From contig CM042028.1 in the NCBI GenBank assembly GCA_023525975.1, forward strand, positions 75,949,501 through 76,013,500: a stretch of DNA of 64,000 bases, read 5' to 3'. Positions 24,181 to 36,448 of the stretch are shown here, in pieces. Within the stretch, counting starts at the first letter, position 1. Every line of letters starts with the position of its first letter. The notes beneath the pieces were generated by a model. That model ran no database searches. It saw only the letters and a program-made list of their open reading frames with translations, and had not been told where the DNA came from. The position numbers and the translations under genes were made by a program. This stretch comes from Smallanthus sonchifolius. Lineage: Eukaryota; Streptophyta; Magnoliopsida; Asterales; Asteraceae.

Positions 24181-26435
24181 GTCAGTTGTTTCCGATTACC
24201 TTTTTTATTTGTTTTATTTTCACTTCAAAATATCGTCTTTCACCATATTATTTATTCTTCACAAAAACCAACCATCAAATATTTTATGAAAATTTTATTG
24301 GTCATGTCACGGAGTAAATATTTAGGTGTGTCATCATCGTAAACATATATAAATTATATTTTCTTTATAATTATTAATTTAACAAACTAGTATATATAGT
24401 AATGGAATTGATAATTTGAGAACTCCTAAATATTTTGAGAACTCGCGAGAACTCGTCAAATAACCAATCAAAACCAATTTTTTTGTTTTTACTACTTTTA
24501 TTATTAGAATATAACTTAAAAAATGAATTTGTATATGTAAATTTACATTTATTCATATATTACAAAAAATATACACATATGTAAGTTTACCACTTACACA
24601 TGTGTAAGTGTTTACCATTTACACATATGTATAAATTTTTTTAAGAATAATTTAGAGAGAAAAGATTAATTAATTAGAGAGATAAATCATTTTTTATGTT
24701 GTATTTTAATAATAAAGGTAGTGAAAACAAAAAAATAAAGATAGACGAGTTCTATTAAGAGTTCTCAAGATATCCAAACCCTAATTTTCTTTATAATTAT
24801 CTCATGCATTATAAAACACTAGAGGGTGAGCCCGCGCGTTGCAGCGGCGGCAACAATTACAAAGCGGTACCGGTTTTCTGTTAGTTTATCAATCATCCCG
24901 TGATATATTGTATAGTACCTCTGTTGGTTTTCTTATTCGTAGCATCGGTGTGATCTATGAACACCCGCAATGCGGGTTTGTTTAGTGACGATTTGCTCAA
25001 TACAAAAGCACTGTACCATATTGTATTCAATGAACAAATATGCAAGCAACTTGAATTTAAAGAATGCACGGAACGTTGAATATTGCTGAATATCTGGGTC
25101 TAACCAATTCATAATCTAAACATGATTAAGATTGTGTTCAAGCAAATGGGATGAAATTCAGTACAGAAAGATGAATAAAGAAACTACATACAATTTTAAC
25201 CTTTAAACTTGTAATTCTACAGTAAAAGAAGTTAATATATTTACTACTTGCTAATTACATGGAGATAATATCACTTGATGTACCTTCTATTTTTAGTTAT
25301 GAACTCATCAAAAGTCAAAGCAGCAAGCCAACTTTTTGCATCTTGATGTTTATTGCCTTTTTGCATCATGATATTAAGCTATGTATCTATTTCAAGTTTC
25401 AGCCAAAGTAGAAGCCATCCGACGCAATGTTTGTTGACCGGTCTCAACACATAACTGAGCAGACGTCTCTGAGGTATTAGAAGTAGAAGTTGTAGCTCTT
25501 CTTTTTCGTGACGTACGCTCTGCCAACTTTGGCATCCCTTGACTTGTACTCTGCAAACAACATTGTAATGATAAATATTTTGTATTAGCCATAAAATGAT
25601 AAGAAATTAGAAGATTAAAAACTTATGATTATTTAAATAAAATTGTTACTTTCGTGTGATTAAAACATATGATTGCTTCAAGGATGTTCTTCTACTATCA
25701 TTATAGTGAAATTTAAAGCCCATGTGCAGCCAAGCATAAGATCTATTGACTACTGCATTAAAAAAGTGCAGCAAAGAACTACATAAAAATAGTACTTCTT
25801 CCTTGAAATGTTTGTTCTAAAACTAAAAACACTAATATCCCAAATCTTGAAAGTTTTGTGAGCAAGCATCTTCCTGCTACCTAGTTCCCATATCATCGGA
25901 TGCACCGCCACTATTTAAAAAAATTAAGAAGACATTAAGAGACTTTTATAAAGTGTTGAAGAAAATAACTAATCTTTAGTTATGCACTCAGCTAAACATC
26001 TTATCCGTATTTACAATTTCACATATATGGAGTGTACAGCCAAAAAAATTCTAGCTAAACTTCCAAAGATCCATTAGAATGCACTTTACAAAAAAAATAC
26101 AAAAGGTTGTTTCTATCTCAAAGTCTAAGTGAGCACACAACAAAACCAAACTGTGAATTTTATCTTATTTATTATGATAAATGCAATTACAGACAAAGAA
26201 AGGTATATGCACTGAGTTAGGCAAGCAATTTTGAACCTACATACACATACATCATATTGATCCTACATACAAATACATCATATCGCCTGCAATTTTCTTT
26301 TCTTATTTGGTAGTGATATCAACTTGGAATTAACTTGATTTCACTATAACTTGGTTCCAACTTGATAAAATTCAATAAACATCGACAACAAAATCATTCA
26401 ATCTTCATAAACATGTAACATAAAGAGAATCTTAC

Positions 26436-26720
26436 AGGGAAATTATGGATGAGCAGGTTCCAATTGAAGTTGGAATATTGCCAGAAAGAGAGTTTTGTGA
26501 TAATATCAATTCCTTCAGTGAAGTTGCCCCTCCTATTTCTACAAGAATACTCCCATTTAACTGTTTTCACTCAAGTCAAGACTGTTTAACGCCTTTAGCT
26601 TTCCAACAGTTTCTGGGACTCCACCTGTTAGTGAATTCTTAAACATGTTCAAGAATCTCAAGCTGCTAAATTTCCCAATATCAGATGGGATTTCACCGGT
26701 TAATTCATTGTGTGAACATT
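26436..26720 (-). pseudogene. fragment of an LRR receptor kinase (PXC2/IRK type), LRR region
   Basis: Minus-strand frames contain consecutive plant LRRs: NELTGEIPSDIGKFSSLRF, NSLTGGVPETVGKLKALNSL, then after a frameshift LNGSILVEIGGATSLKELIL and NSLSGNIPTSIGTCSS. The order and wording resemble PXC2/IRK extracellular LRRs. No kinase domain, signal peptide or start is present, and the frame is broken. Confidence 0.65.
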
Positions 26721-26875
26721 AAGTCAGTATTTTTCAAATTCCATTCGCCATTTTATTAGCAATAATCAAACGGGTAGTTAAAAGGAAAACGGGCCAAGCG
26801 GGTCAAAAGCCACCCAAATGAAATTAATGCAAGCCTTGGATTGCAGTCCTACATGTGAGCACAAAAGGATATATT

Positions 26876-28034
26876 TGATAGGGTTAAACCAGAATTGGAG
26901 AAGAAGAAAACTATAAAGAAGGAAGGAAATTATCTCACATCTCATAATTCATTCATATGATCTCCAATGATATAAATAAACTTTAATCTTACAATTAGCA
27001 CCCCCAACTAAACCAAAATAAACATACTAATCCCTAGCTTAATAATAATAATAATAATAATATAAAAAGTAACGTAACAATACTCCCCCCTTAACCTACT
27101 TTTTGCCCTCAAAAAGTAAGTTAATCAAATTCCAGCAAAAAATATCATAAAATAAAAATAAAAAATAAAAAAAGTGCAGCATCCATGGACTCTTTTTGGG
27201 GTAGACCCGTTCCACGGTGGACGCCATTCGGTTCGTCCAATGGCATTCGGGGCTGTGTCAATGAGACGCCACGGTGGATGCCATTCACGTTTATCGGTTG
27301 CATCGCCTACCAGTGTCGATTCTTCCTTTGCGGACACCGATTTCGCCACTTGCTTCAACAGGTTCGGAACCACCGATGGTGCGGTTTTTGGAAACAGTAC
27401 AGGTGTAATTGTTAGCGGTCGTTTCGGGTGCAGGTTTGGGTTTGGGGAGGTTGAAGGGGCTGCTCGCGTAGATTTTTGGGCAGTTTTTGGTGCAACTTTG
27501 ATGGATGTTACGGGTTGTGGGACTATTTTAGGTGTCGGCAGAGCAGATTGTGTTTCGGTTTTCTTGGCTAGATTTGGTGTAGGCAACACGGGTGGTGTGG
27601 TTGACGCGGTTGAAGTTTGTTTATGCTTCGATCCGTTTGGATCCAATCCTAGTGCCACCATTATCTGTTCCTGTTGTTTCATCGCTTGCTCCTGTTGTTT
27701 CATGATGGCGGCTAGGGTTGTCCGGAGGTCAAAAATCACCTTGTCGTGATCCTTGTCTACATCTTGATTACGGGTGTTCGTCATGGTAGCGGTAGCGAAT
27801 CCGATTAAGATCGCCTGGAGAAAGCTCTGATACCCTTGATAGGGTTAAACCAGAATTGGAGAAGAAGAAAACTATAAAGAAGGAAGGAAATTATCTCAAA
27901 TCTCATAATTCATTCATATGATCTCCAATGATATAAATAAACTTTAATCTTACAATTAGCACCCCCAACTAAACCAAAATAAACATACTAATCCCTGGCT
28001 TAATAATAATAATAATATAAAAAGTAACGTAACA
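26876..28034 (-). mobile_element. short non-autonomous LTR retrotransposon with one ORF (copy 1)
   Basis: ATATT target duplication at 26871-26875 and 28035-28039. LTRs 26876-27079 and 27837-28034 (about 200 bp) differ by about two substitutions plus AAT-repeat length. On the minus strand the upstream LTR is followed at 27835-27825 by a GGTATCAGAG primer site. A purine tract (AAGGGGGGAGTAT) precedes the other LTR. One ORF fills the interior. No protease, RT or integrase. A second copy lies at 57922-59039. Confidence 0.85.
27125..27784 (-). CDS. ORF of the short LTR element, gag-like N-terminus of unknown function (219 aa)
   Basis: The ATG at 27784 lies about 40 bp after the primer site. Residues 1-50 (MTNTRNQDV... 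then MKQQEQAMKQQEQIMVALGL) are charged and helix-forming, like the start of some gypsy gags. 55-165 is Pro/Thr/Ser/Lys-rich and probably disordered. Near 165-205 a Trp-rich tail repeats EWHPPW ... EWRPPWNGST. No zinc knuckle or catalytic motif. The copy at 58161-58778 is clearly alignable over its whole length and also open, with length differences that keep frame, so the ORF is probably translated. Function unknown. Confidence 0.6.
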   Translation of the reverse strand: MTNTRNQDVDKDHDKVIFDLRTTLAAIMKQQEQAMKQQEQIMVALGLDPNGSKHKQTSTASTTPPVLPTPNLAKKTETQSALPTPKIVPQPVTSIKVAPKTAQKSTRAAPSTSPNPNLHPKRPLTITPVLFPKTAPSVVPNLLKQVAKSVSAKEESTLVGDATDKREWHPPWRLIDTAPNAIGRTEWRPPWNGSTPKRVHGCCTFFIFYFYFMIFFAGI

Positions 28035-28043
28035 ATATTACTG

Positions 28044-28260
28044 CAAGGCCCTAGTGAGCATATGCCTTCCTCACCAATGAAAGGAACATAAAAGGCGCCA
28101 TTGGTATCCCGAGCATATTCCCTGTTATCTAGTATGCATTTTCTGGTAGTTAATCGAAAAGGGGAGAGATCTCCAACAATTATGTGATTCCATGACTTGT
28201 AAAACGCAACATTTTTACTTAACTTTGCTGGTCCAGAGAAGATTAATGAGAAGCCTCCAT
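28044..28260 (-). pseudogene. unidentified protein-like fragment
   Basis: The minus-strand frames read SGPAKLSKNVAFYKSWNHII and, after a break, REYARDTNGAFYVPFIGEEG. They look like decayed coding DNA beside the poly(A)-binding-protein pieces. I do not recognise the parent gene. Confidence 0.25.
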
Positions 28261-28289
28261 TTTTACTTTAAAAAGATAATTAAAAATTA

Positions 28290-28815
28290 AACAAAATCAA
28301 TGCAGCAAGTTGATCAGCAGGTACCCTGCTGCTGAGACACTCTTGAGGAACTCCATTGCCTGTGTAACCTGTCTTTAGTGCTTCTGGTGATTCAACCAAG
28401 TGAAGAACCTTTGTCAGATCCATCTCCAATAGCATTCGAGTTACATTTGCTGCTGACTCAGCTTCCAGCTGTTCCACCAGTGGGTACAGATTCTCAACCA
28501 AAATCTACAATATATATCTAAAATTAAGATAATAATATCAAAAAGTGTTAATTTTTTCAAGAAATTAATATGAAAAGGAGTAGAACCCATTGACACGTCA
28601 CCAATGTTACTACCAGGTGGGTGTTGAAGCATTAGTCCATTTGGCACCATATATTATTCCCAAAAATTAGTTATTTCATGGTTTCTTATTTTAAACTTCA
28701 ATAAAACATAGCAAAAGAAGAGTACAACAGACATGTTGCGGCATGAGAGGAATAGGTTGTTGCTGATTCTGCTGCGCAGGAACACCAACACGGCTTCCAC
28801 CGGACGCGGTCATAA
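28290..28815 (-). pseudogene. C-terminal fragments of a poly(A)-binding protein (PABP)
   Basis: Exon-like block 28507-28290 encodes LVENLYPLVEQLEAESAANV and TRMLLEMDLTKVLHLVESPE, the MLLE domain that binds PAM2 peptides in PABPC partners. Upstream blocks near 28650-28570 (LQHPPGSNIGDVSM) and 28815-28725 (GGSRVGVPAQQNQQQPIPLM) match the Pro/Gln linker before it. An acceptor-like ATTGTAG precedes the MLLE block. The four RRM domains are absent. The tail after SPEALK diverges and ends ADQLAALILFNF. A captured, partial gene. Confidence 0.75.
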
Positions 28816-30010
28816 GTGTACAACCAAAATATAAATCGAAAAGGAACAACAGTAACAAATTGGTCTTCCAAGATTTTAGTCAAGAAGTTAAGGCCAACCA
28901 ACTGGTCCATTAATTGTAATCAGATTACAATGCCTATGAAGACCAGCATCTACATTTGTGAAAAACACTTATAGAATCAATATATGTTAAATTATTTGAA
29001 GGTCACTCTCCTAAAATCTGGGCCCTTAAAGTCTAGAAATTTACACCTTACATGAACATCAAGGGCATATGGTGCTTCTGATGAAGTATGAGTCTTTCTC
29101 TACACTATTGTAAAAGCTGAGAAATTTGCCAGCCATCTAAATCTCATTCACATTTGTGATGTTGTTAGCAAGTCAAGGTCATGGTCATGGTCATGGCACT
29201 GATTTACCAAAAACCGTATTGATTACCTTAAATCAGGGTTCAGGAGCTAAAAGCATGGATTTTCATCCACTACGTTCTCATTTGCTCTAGAATTAATTTG
29301 TCATTAGTTGTGTAATGTGTCACTAATTTTCCTCACTTACAACCAAAATAGAAATCGAATTGTACCAAATTGGTGACATCAGGACAGCCATAACAACAAC
29401 AACCAAACAGAACAAGTCGGATTGGGACAACAACAATATGTAAGAAATTGAAGAAACCAACCTATTACAACCAAATAGAAGAAACCGTACCTGCGATGTT
29501 GAACTGGTGAGGGAAGGGGGTTTTATATGGCCGTTGTCGAACACGAAGCTGAAACGTATCCGTCGAAGGAATCCCCCTAATACTGAGTATAGATAATTGA
29601 ATGGGGGTTTGATGGCCTTGGCGGTTATCATGGTGTATTCAGACGAAACGTCTCCGGCGATAATGAATACAAGAAACGGCTCCGGCGAGACTACAAGAAC
29701 ACGTCCGGCGTCTTAAACCCTAGTGGAGAAGCAGTCTTAAAATTGGTGTGTCAAATGACTTTTCTATCCCTCCAACTCTAACCGATTTTAACCTTTGATT
29801 AGTTACCTAATAGTCTGTCTAATTTTCATATATACCCGACTAAACCTCCAGTTTCAACCTGTACAAAACTTTCAGATTTGACATGAACCTGAATCCGTGT
29901 TTTCGGCAAATTTTTATTCTATTTTTTTTTTTATGTGTTGGATGAGTTTAGAACCCATAACCTTTTAGTTGTGGGAGTCTCATCTTATCACTACACCCCA
30001 ACCCCCCACC

Positions 30011-30158
30011 CAGTGGCGGATCCAGGAAAATTTCGAAGGGGGTGACCCTATAATATTTTAGGGGGTTCACCCCAGTTTTTTTACCTACCGTTACACTAAA
30101 ATTTCGAAACTCGGGGGGTTCCTGTGAACCCCCTCGGCTCTTACTAAGTCCGCCACTG
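30011..30158. mobile_element. hAT-type MITE, 148 bp
   Basis: Terminal inverted repeats CAGTGGCGGA / TCCGCCACTG and an exact 8-bp duplication CCCCCACC (30003-30010, 30159-30166). Confidence 0.85.
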
Positions 30159-30892
30159 CCCCCACCCGAACTTGAATCCGTCTTACTTGTCCAATTTTCC
30201 ACATCTAGTATTTATTTCGGTTAATTCAATTAATCATTTATAAATAATACAAATGATGTATATATAAATAATGCAATTAACCATTTATGTTGAGAGATGC
30301 AGATGATGTAAAATTATTAATAGACATACATTTAATCATTTGGGTGGGTTAATTTATTTGAGTTGGTAAAAAGACATATATACTCATTCAATACCTTTTA
30401 GTTATGGTTTAATGGAAGAGGTTAAATGGTAATTAATAAGTTTTAATTATAAATAGTGGTTACAAGGTAATTATACCCATTTGAGGCTTTATAAATGTGT
30501 ACATCATACAATAATAATGGTACAAGGTGTCTTAATTTTTGTTAAAATTTACATTGTTATCCTTGTAATCCATATTATATAGTAGTATAAATATAGATAT
30601 AGATAAACATTACAAGATCAATTTGTAAAGCTAAAAATTAAATATAACTAGGAGAATTTAAAATTACTAGAATTATTATTTTGAAAAGTTTTAAATTGGA
30701 AAATGTAATGGACATGCAAAATGATTTAGAATTTTACAGGAAGAAATGACACATATCCCACTCATGCAATGGTTGGTGACAAGTGTTTATCAATAAATGT
30801 ACATAATTTGATAATGATCAAATATAGTTTTTTTTGTAACAGCTCCTAGTGTACTTTTATAAATTATATAGTTTTTGTAACCGTTGATCATT

Positions 30893-31098
30893 TGGTGTAA
30901 TGATAGCTCTAAGACTTCTAATAGTGAAGGTCTTGGGTTCGAATCCTGGCCATAGCAAAAAAAGGGTCTGTGGCCAGGTCGATGGGTTTACCCAGTTGGA
31001 GGGTTCCTTCTGGGGTGGGCTGCCCTGGATGTTCTAGGTGTTGCCCCGGAAAAACCCAATTATCCTATAATATATATGTGTTGCCGTTCAAAAAAAAA
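30893..31098 (+). mobile_element. tRNA-derived SINE
   Basis: A-box-like TGGTGTAATGATAG and B box GGTTCGAATCC at the right spacing (30893-30950), then a unique body with CCCCGGAAAAACCC and a short A-tract. Target duplications not clear. Confidence 0.6.
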
Positions 31099-32059
31099 TC
31101 TACACATGATTTAGACGCTTAATCTTTTAAACAGAGGCAACACACCTTACCGGTACATCAATATTAGTTAAACACTGAACTTCCGTTTCGTAATGAAAAT
31201 AACCAAAATAATCTTGTTAACTGGGCCAACACTTGAATTCTTGTTAACAACCAAAATAACCATTAGTTCATCCGTAGTGATTTCACGTCCCTCCTTTTTC
31301 ATGCCCCCACATCAGTACAGGGGCTTTCACTGCCCAGAATCACTAAAGTGCGTAGTGGTTTCACGCACCGTATTTATTTTTTTAATAATTAACTAAATTT
31401 TTATTTTTAATAAATAAAAAACTGAATTATAAAATAAAAAAATACATTCTTAAATAAAATAAAAACTATTTCTCATTAAAACCCACTTACTTAACCAAAA
31501 ATATCTTTTTTGAAAACAACTCCGTTTTCGGTAAAATTTATACATGGATGTTCAGAAAAATAAAATAAACAATCCCGCGTATTTCGTTTTTTTTTTAATA
31601 ATTACCGAGCATGAGTTATTTAGAAAAAACAAATTAAATCTTAAATAAAATATTTAATTAAAAAGAAAAGAATAATAAATTATTAGGTGTCATATTTTGA
31701 TTGGCCCTCTCCACCATGAAATGCCCCTCTCCACCGTGAAATGCCTCACGCCCCACCCATTTTTTGCCCCTTTCACGTCTAGGGCGGCAGTGTTCCTGGG
31801 CATGAAAGGGTGATGTGGCATTCACGCCCCTTTCCACGCTTCCATTACGGATAGCTTTAGGGTGAAGTGGGCACAACCCTTGTCTAAAAAGTATCCTAAC
31901 AAAAATACCTAATGAGGGTGTGTCACCTCACTTTTACCTAAATCCAACCCTAATACCCTAAAGTATTGGGGGCACAACCCTAATACCTTAAATAAATTTT
32001 TTTATTTCATTTTTTAAATTAAAACTAATATATATTTATTTAAAACTAATTTCATTTAT
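31099..32059. other. AT-rich DNA with MITE-like debris, no gene
   Basis: 31700-31860 contains GC-rich palindromic words (CACCGTGAAATGCC, CACGCCCC, GGGCATGAAAGGG), probably a decayed MITE or the end of the Harbinger element. GAGGGTGTGTCACCTCAC at 31913 may be part of a Harbinger terminus. Confidence 0.35.
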
Positions 32060-35000
32060 TCAATAAAATAAAAATAACAATAAATAAAAAAAAGTTACAT
32101 AAAATAAAAATAAAATTACATAAAATAAAATAAAAAAACATAAATACTCAAAATACTTTTCGTCCGAATGCATCGTACTATCAATATGTTTCACAAGATC
32201 AGATCGAAGTCTGAAATGTGAACTGACATCGTGTAACTCCGAAAGGACATTATCGTCTATAACTGGATCGGTCGGATGATCCCTAATGTAGACCGGTGAT
32301 ATTGCTTTTCCGTCATCTTTTATGATCATATTGTAGAGTAACATGCACGCATACACCACATTTCTAATCTTTTCTGGCTTATGAGACCGGGAGGGTCGCC
32401 TAAGTATACCCCATTTAGCTTTTAAAACGCCGAAAGCTCGCTCGACATCTTTTCTTGCCGACTCTTGCACCTTTTAAAACTTCTTTTCCTTTGGATCGGT
32501 TGGATGGCGAACGATTTCACAAAGGTAGACCATTTAGGGTATATCCTATCGGTAAGATAGTATCAACGTTTGTATTCTCGCTCGTTGACACGAAATGGAC
32601 TTTTTGGCGCGGTTCCAAGCTGCTCGTCGGTAAATATTGGAGATTGTTGGAGAACATTGATTTCGTTGTTTGAGCCGGGCGGACCACAGAACGCATGCCA
32701 AAACCACAAATCATTTGAAGCCACCGTTTCGAGCATGACCGTCGAGTATTGGTGATCACCTCTCATATATTGTCTACGCAGCCTGGTCAAACACATTCTC
32801 CAAACGAAATGTCTACAATCGATGCTACCGAGCATACCCGGAATGCCATATTTTTCTTCATGTGCGTTGTACAAAAGTGCAACGTCGTGGCTTGTCGGTG
32901 TACGTAAGAACTCTTTGTCGTATAGTTGAACTATGACATTACAAAAATACTCTAGGCATTCACGTGAAGTCCTATTGGCCATACTTAAATACTCATCATA
33001 TTCGCCGAGAGGATTACCGGTTGCGAGTTGTTTTATCGCAGATGTGCATTTTTATAACGCCACGAAACTATTTTTCATCCTCCTGTCTACACCATCTTGG
33101 AACCATTCAAAATTTGATTCTACATCTTCAACAATTTTTTAAAAATAATTTTTTTTGACATCCGAAATCTTTCACGAAACGTACCTTCATCATATTTGTC
33201 ACACCCCAACCGACGTCGGATTATACATCGGGGCGGACGCGGATGTTCAATAGCACAAGGTTGACTATTAAAGTTTCAATATTTCATTAATAAATAGATT
33301 CAAAGGTTCAATACAAAGAATAAATCAAATACATAGCAAGAATACAAGTCTAATTGATTAAGCATTCTAGGTCTAAGCATTCTAGGTCCAAGCATCCTAT
33401 GTGATCACGATAAAGTCTCATGTTGTAGTACCTGAAACATGTGAAAGAATCTGTCAACTACAAAATAGTTGGTGAGATACAAAGGTTTTGACACAGTTTA
33501 ACAAGTATTTGAGAAGAATTTACAATTCACTATGATATATGCATTCTATAATGTAAGTATGAGAAACAAGTATCTTAAACATTTTGCACTTCAACCCTCC
33601 AACCAAGTTTAGGCATAACCCGCAGGTTACCCTTATAAGTCTCAAGTTTAAAGTTTAATTCAGTAACAATCACCAAGGGCTCCCCCCCCCCGAAGGGGTC
33701 AATCAATCAAGGTGGATTGGTCAAATACAATAGATCTATCATTGTTACCATAGGCTTGATCAAAGTTAATGAATGTGCTAGTTTTAAGTTTAATCTAAGC
33801 ATACAAGTCTCAAGTTTAACATAAGAATAAACACGTAGTCATAGTTGTACAAGAATTGTATAAGTTTAAGAATTTTGAACATGTTTCACCCCAAAAGCAT
33901 AGAAAGGAAAAAGGGGCTAAGTATACTCACTTGGATTTGGATGAAGAGTATCCGACAAGAGTTTGCAAGAATTGGAGCGGGAGAATATCCTCACAATAAG
34001 CCTACGAATGTAAGTCTAAAGATTTAAGTAAAAAGTCTAAGACAAAGGATCTAGGGTTTCAAGATTTGACTAGGGTTCCAAATGGGAGACGGAAATGATT
34101 TGTGTTTATGAAGTTTAAATCAAGTTTATAATAAAGGTTTTGAAGGAATGATACAAGACTTAAATGTCAAAGTTTAATAGATTTATAGATTAGAATAATT
34201 ATTAATTAAAATAATTATTTAAAGGTTTCACAATTATCAATTTTACACGCTAGGTAAAAATAATCAAAATAGTTTTCTAAGTATTTAGAAATAAATCATT
34301 TACAAGAATAATTACTTATTTAATCAACATAAATCATTTGAGATTTGATTAAGTTTCTAAGTATTAAGTATTTATAATACAAATTAATTCGTAATATAAA
34401 TACGTGAATAATGACACTTATAAGTTTATAAGATATTAAATAGAATATGGTTATATCTTAATTATAAGTCTAAAAGAAAACCATAAGTTTAATAGGTTTT
34501 AAATAGAGTTTCTATTAATTTATAAAGTTTTACAAGTTCATAAATGTTTAAAGTTTTCATTTAGTTTTTATAAAGTTTATAACTTTATAATTATTTGGGA
34601 AATAAATAAAGAATAATTATTTCTCTCCTTTTATATAAACAAATAGATTTATGTTTATATAAATTTTTAAAAGTGTATAAATTTATGAATTTATAAGTTT
34701 CTGATTTTTAAATAAATCTATAAACTTTTCTGATTTTATAAATGTTTATATAAATTTTCTGTTTTAATAAAAATTAAATGATTAATTTAAAGTTTATAAA
34801 TAAATCTGTTTATTTAAAAAAAAAGTATAACAAATTAAATTCCAATTCGTTTCTGATATAGTGTAAGTTTTATAAAGTTTATAAGTATTTTCATAGTTTT
34901 CAAGTGTTTAAAAACTATTTTTAAAGAATTTATTATTACAAGTTTAACTAAATTTAATTAATTAAAATATCTCAGAATACAAAAAGTGTAAATAAAATTC

Positions 35001-36078
35001 GTTTTTATGTTTATAAAAACTTTACAGAATTTATAAAAATAATTAAAAGATTAAAAATATGTTTAAAAGGCAAAAAAAAAATGAAATGGGCAAAAACCGG
35101 TTTACTCAGGCCCGAACCCGGGTCACTGACCGGGTCGAGGCACACACACACACTTACCGCCCGATTACGGGTCTCGTTAGTGTAATACACGGAAAAAGAA
35201 ATTCATAAACTCATTCCCAAATCACCCCTAATTTCGTATAAACCCTAGAATCAAAATCGTCAAATACACATCGATTCGCCCTCTGTTAATGGAATTAAAC
35301 AGAGGGCTTTCGATCTACACTTGATTTCGAACACAATGGTACAAGATTTACCTCAAATGGTGTCGGATTAAAGGAGAATGCTACTGGGTTTGAACTCGGC
35401 GGTCGCTGGAATCGATCGAACAATGTGGATGCAATATGAAGAAATTGATAGTTTAGATAGTTTGTGTGTGGTGTCGTCCAAGTGTGTGAGTCGATATTTA
35501 TAGCGGATTTTGTTAATTAATGCCCGAATGGTTGAGAGGTTTACGGTTGAGCTTAAATGACTCGAACCGGCTCTACGCGTGATGTTAGTCGAAATTGAGC
35601 ATTTAAGATTCTTGGTGTCGAGTCGCATGCGTACTGGGATGCCCGAGGTTCGGTGAACCTGGCCTGAAATGCGTTTTTCGAAGAAAAGCAAATTGAAATC
35701 GGGCTTGGGGGGTTTCGAACCGGGGACTGATTTCAAACTGGAAGTTTAAAGCGAATTGCAATTTTAGTCCCTGAAAGTTTTAACTATTATCACTTCATGT
35801 CCAAAATGTCTTTTTAAGCTTAAAATGAGTTTCAGGAATTACAGTTTGGTCCCTGAACTTTTTATAATTAAATAATATGGTTTCATTTTTGTAAACACTA
35901 CATAAGTTTTATTTCCCTTTATTTCCTTTTATCATTTTATACATTTATAAAATAATTTCTAAGATTTATGATTTACAAGTTTAAGTGTTTTTAGAATACG
36001 TTTATAAATTTATATAATTATAAATTCATAAAGTTTTTAATAATTTATTTATAAGGTATATACTCTTAAATAAGTCTC

Positions 36079-36109
<31 letters not shown>

Positions 36110-36448
36110 TATTTATATATATACCTCAAGTATTATTGTTTTTCTTAAATATATATCCATTAAATCAATATTTATTATTCAAGAAAATAGTTTTGATAAA
36201 ATTTCAAGTTTTGAGTTAATAATACGTGCAAAGGTTTAGGAAAAAGATAAGTCAGAAAAATACCGGATATTACAATATTTTAGATTTTTCTCGACGAAAT
36301 AATATTTCATTAGAGTTTCTAGTGCTTGTTCACGATCACGTGGCACATATATTTTTTTAGAGGTTGTCGTGTCTTCTTGTTCGGCTTTCGCAACAATATC
36401 CATGAGAAATTGGAGACTACTGGACTCGCTATTGTGATGAAATAACAA
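32060..36448 (-). pseudogene. PIF/Harbinger transposase gene (HARBI1/ALP1-like), split by a solo LTR
   Basis: The minus strand starts at 36448 (MLFHHNSESSSLQFLMDIVA) and the coding part is interrupted by the LTR at 33197-36274. It continues at 33190 with YDEGTFRERFRMSK and runs to about 32140. The DDE nuclease blocks are GSIDCRHFVW (first Asp), GPPGSNNEINVL (family has DINVL, so the second catalytic Asp is Glu here) and ARKDVERAFGVLKAKWGI (final Glu). In-frame stops lie near 33057, after NEREYKR (32563) and after PKEKKF (32475). With the insertion, changed residue and stops it cannot code for active transposase. It belongs to GS1 intron 1 DNA, antisense to GS1. Confidence 0.8.
33197..36274 (-). 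repeat. solo LTR (3078 bp) inserted in the Harbinger transposase gene
   Basis: ATATT at 33192-33196 and 36275-36279 flanks TGTCACACCCC...GGATATTACA. Orientation minus by similarity to the LTR at 4202. A TATA-like CTATAAATATCG sits on the minus strand at about 35493-35504. Long AT-rich middle (34100-35050); (AT)n at 36083-36103. No coding capacity. Confidence 0.88.

Larger units (their letters stand above)
24819..30603 (-). mobile_element. probable Helitron carrying captured gene fragments, in GS1 intron 1
   Basis: On the minus strand a candidate 5' end TCTATATCTATATTTATACT (30603 downward) follows an A. The candidate 3' end has a GC-rich hairpin (CCGC...GCGG) and CTAG at 24822-24819, followed by T, so insertion was between A and T as for Helitrons. 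Inside, in the same strand sense, lie LRR-kinase and poly(A)-binding-protein fragments and an open frame at 25592-25392 (PKLAERTSRKRRATTSTSNT) that could be the tail of an RPA-like protein. No Rep/helicase is present, so it would be non-autonomous. The ends were matched by eye and the 5' terminus is the weaker one. Confidence 0.45.

Noticed and set aside
25392..25592. Possible replication protein A tail
   Set aside because: Only a short Arg/Ser/Thr stretch supports it; kept as a remark under the Helitron, not as a gene.
27174..27749. 191-codon plus-strand frame opposite the short LTR-element ORF
   Set aside because: Antisense shadow: the minus ORF has the start next to the primer site, and its copy at 58161 conserves the minus protein (the antisense frame is also open there, so this rests on position and composition).
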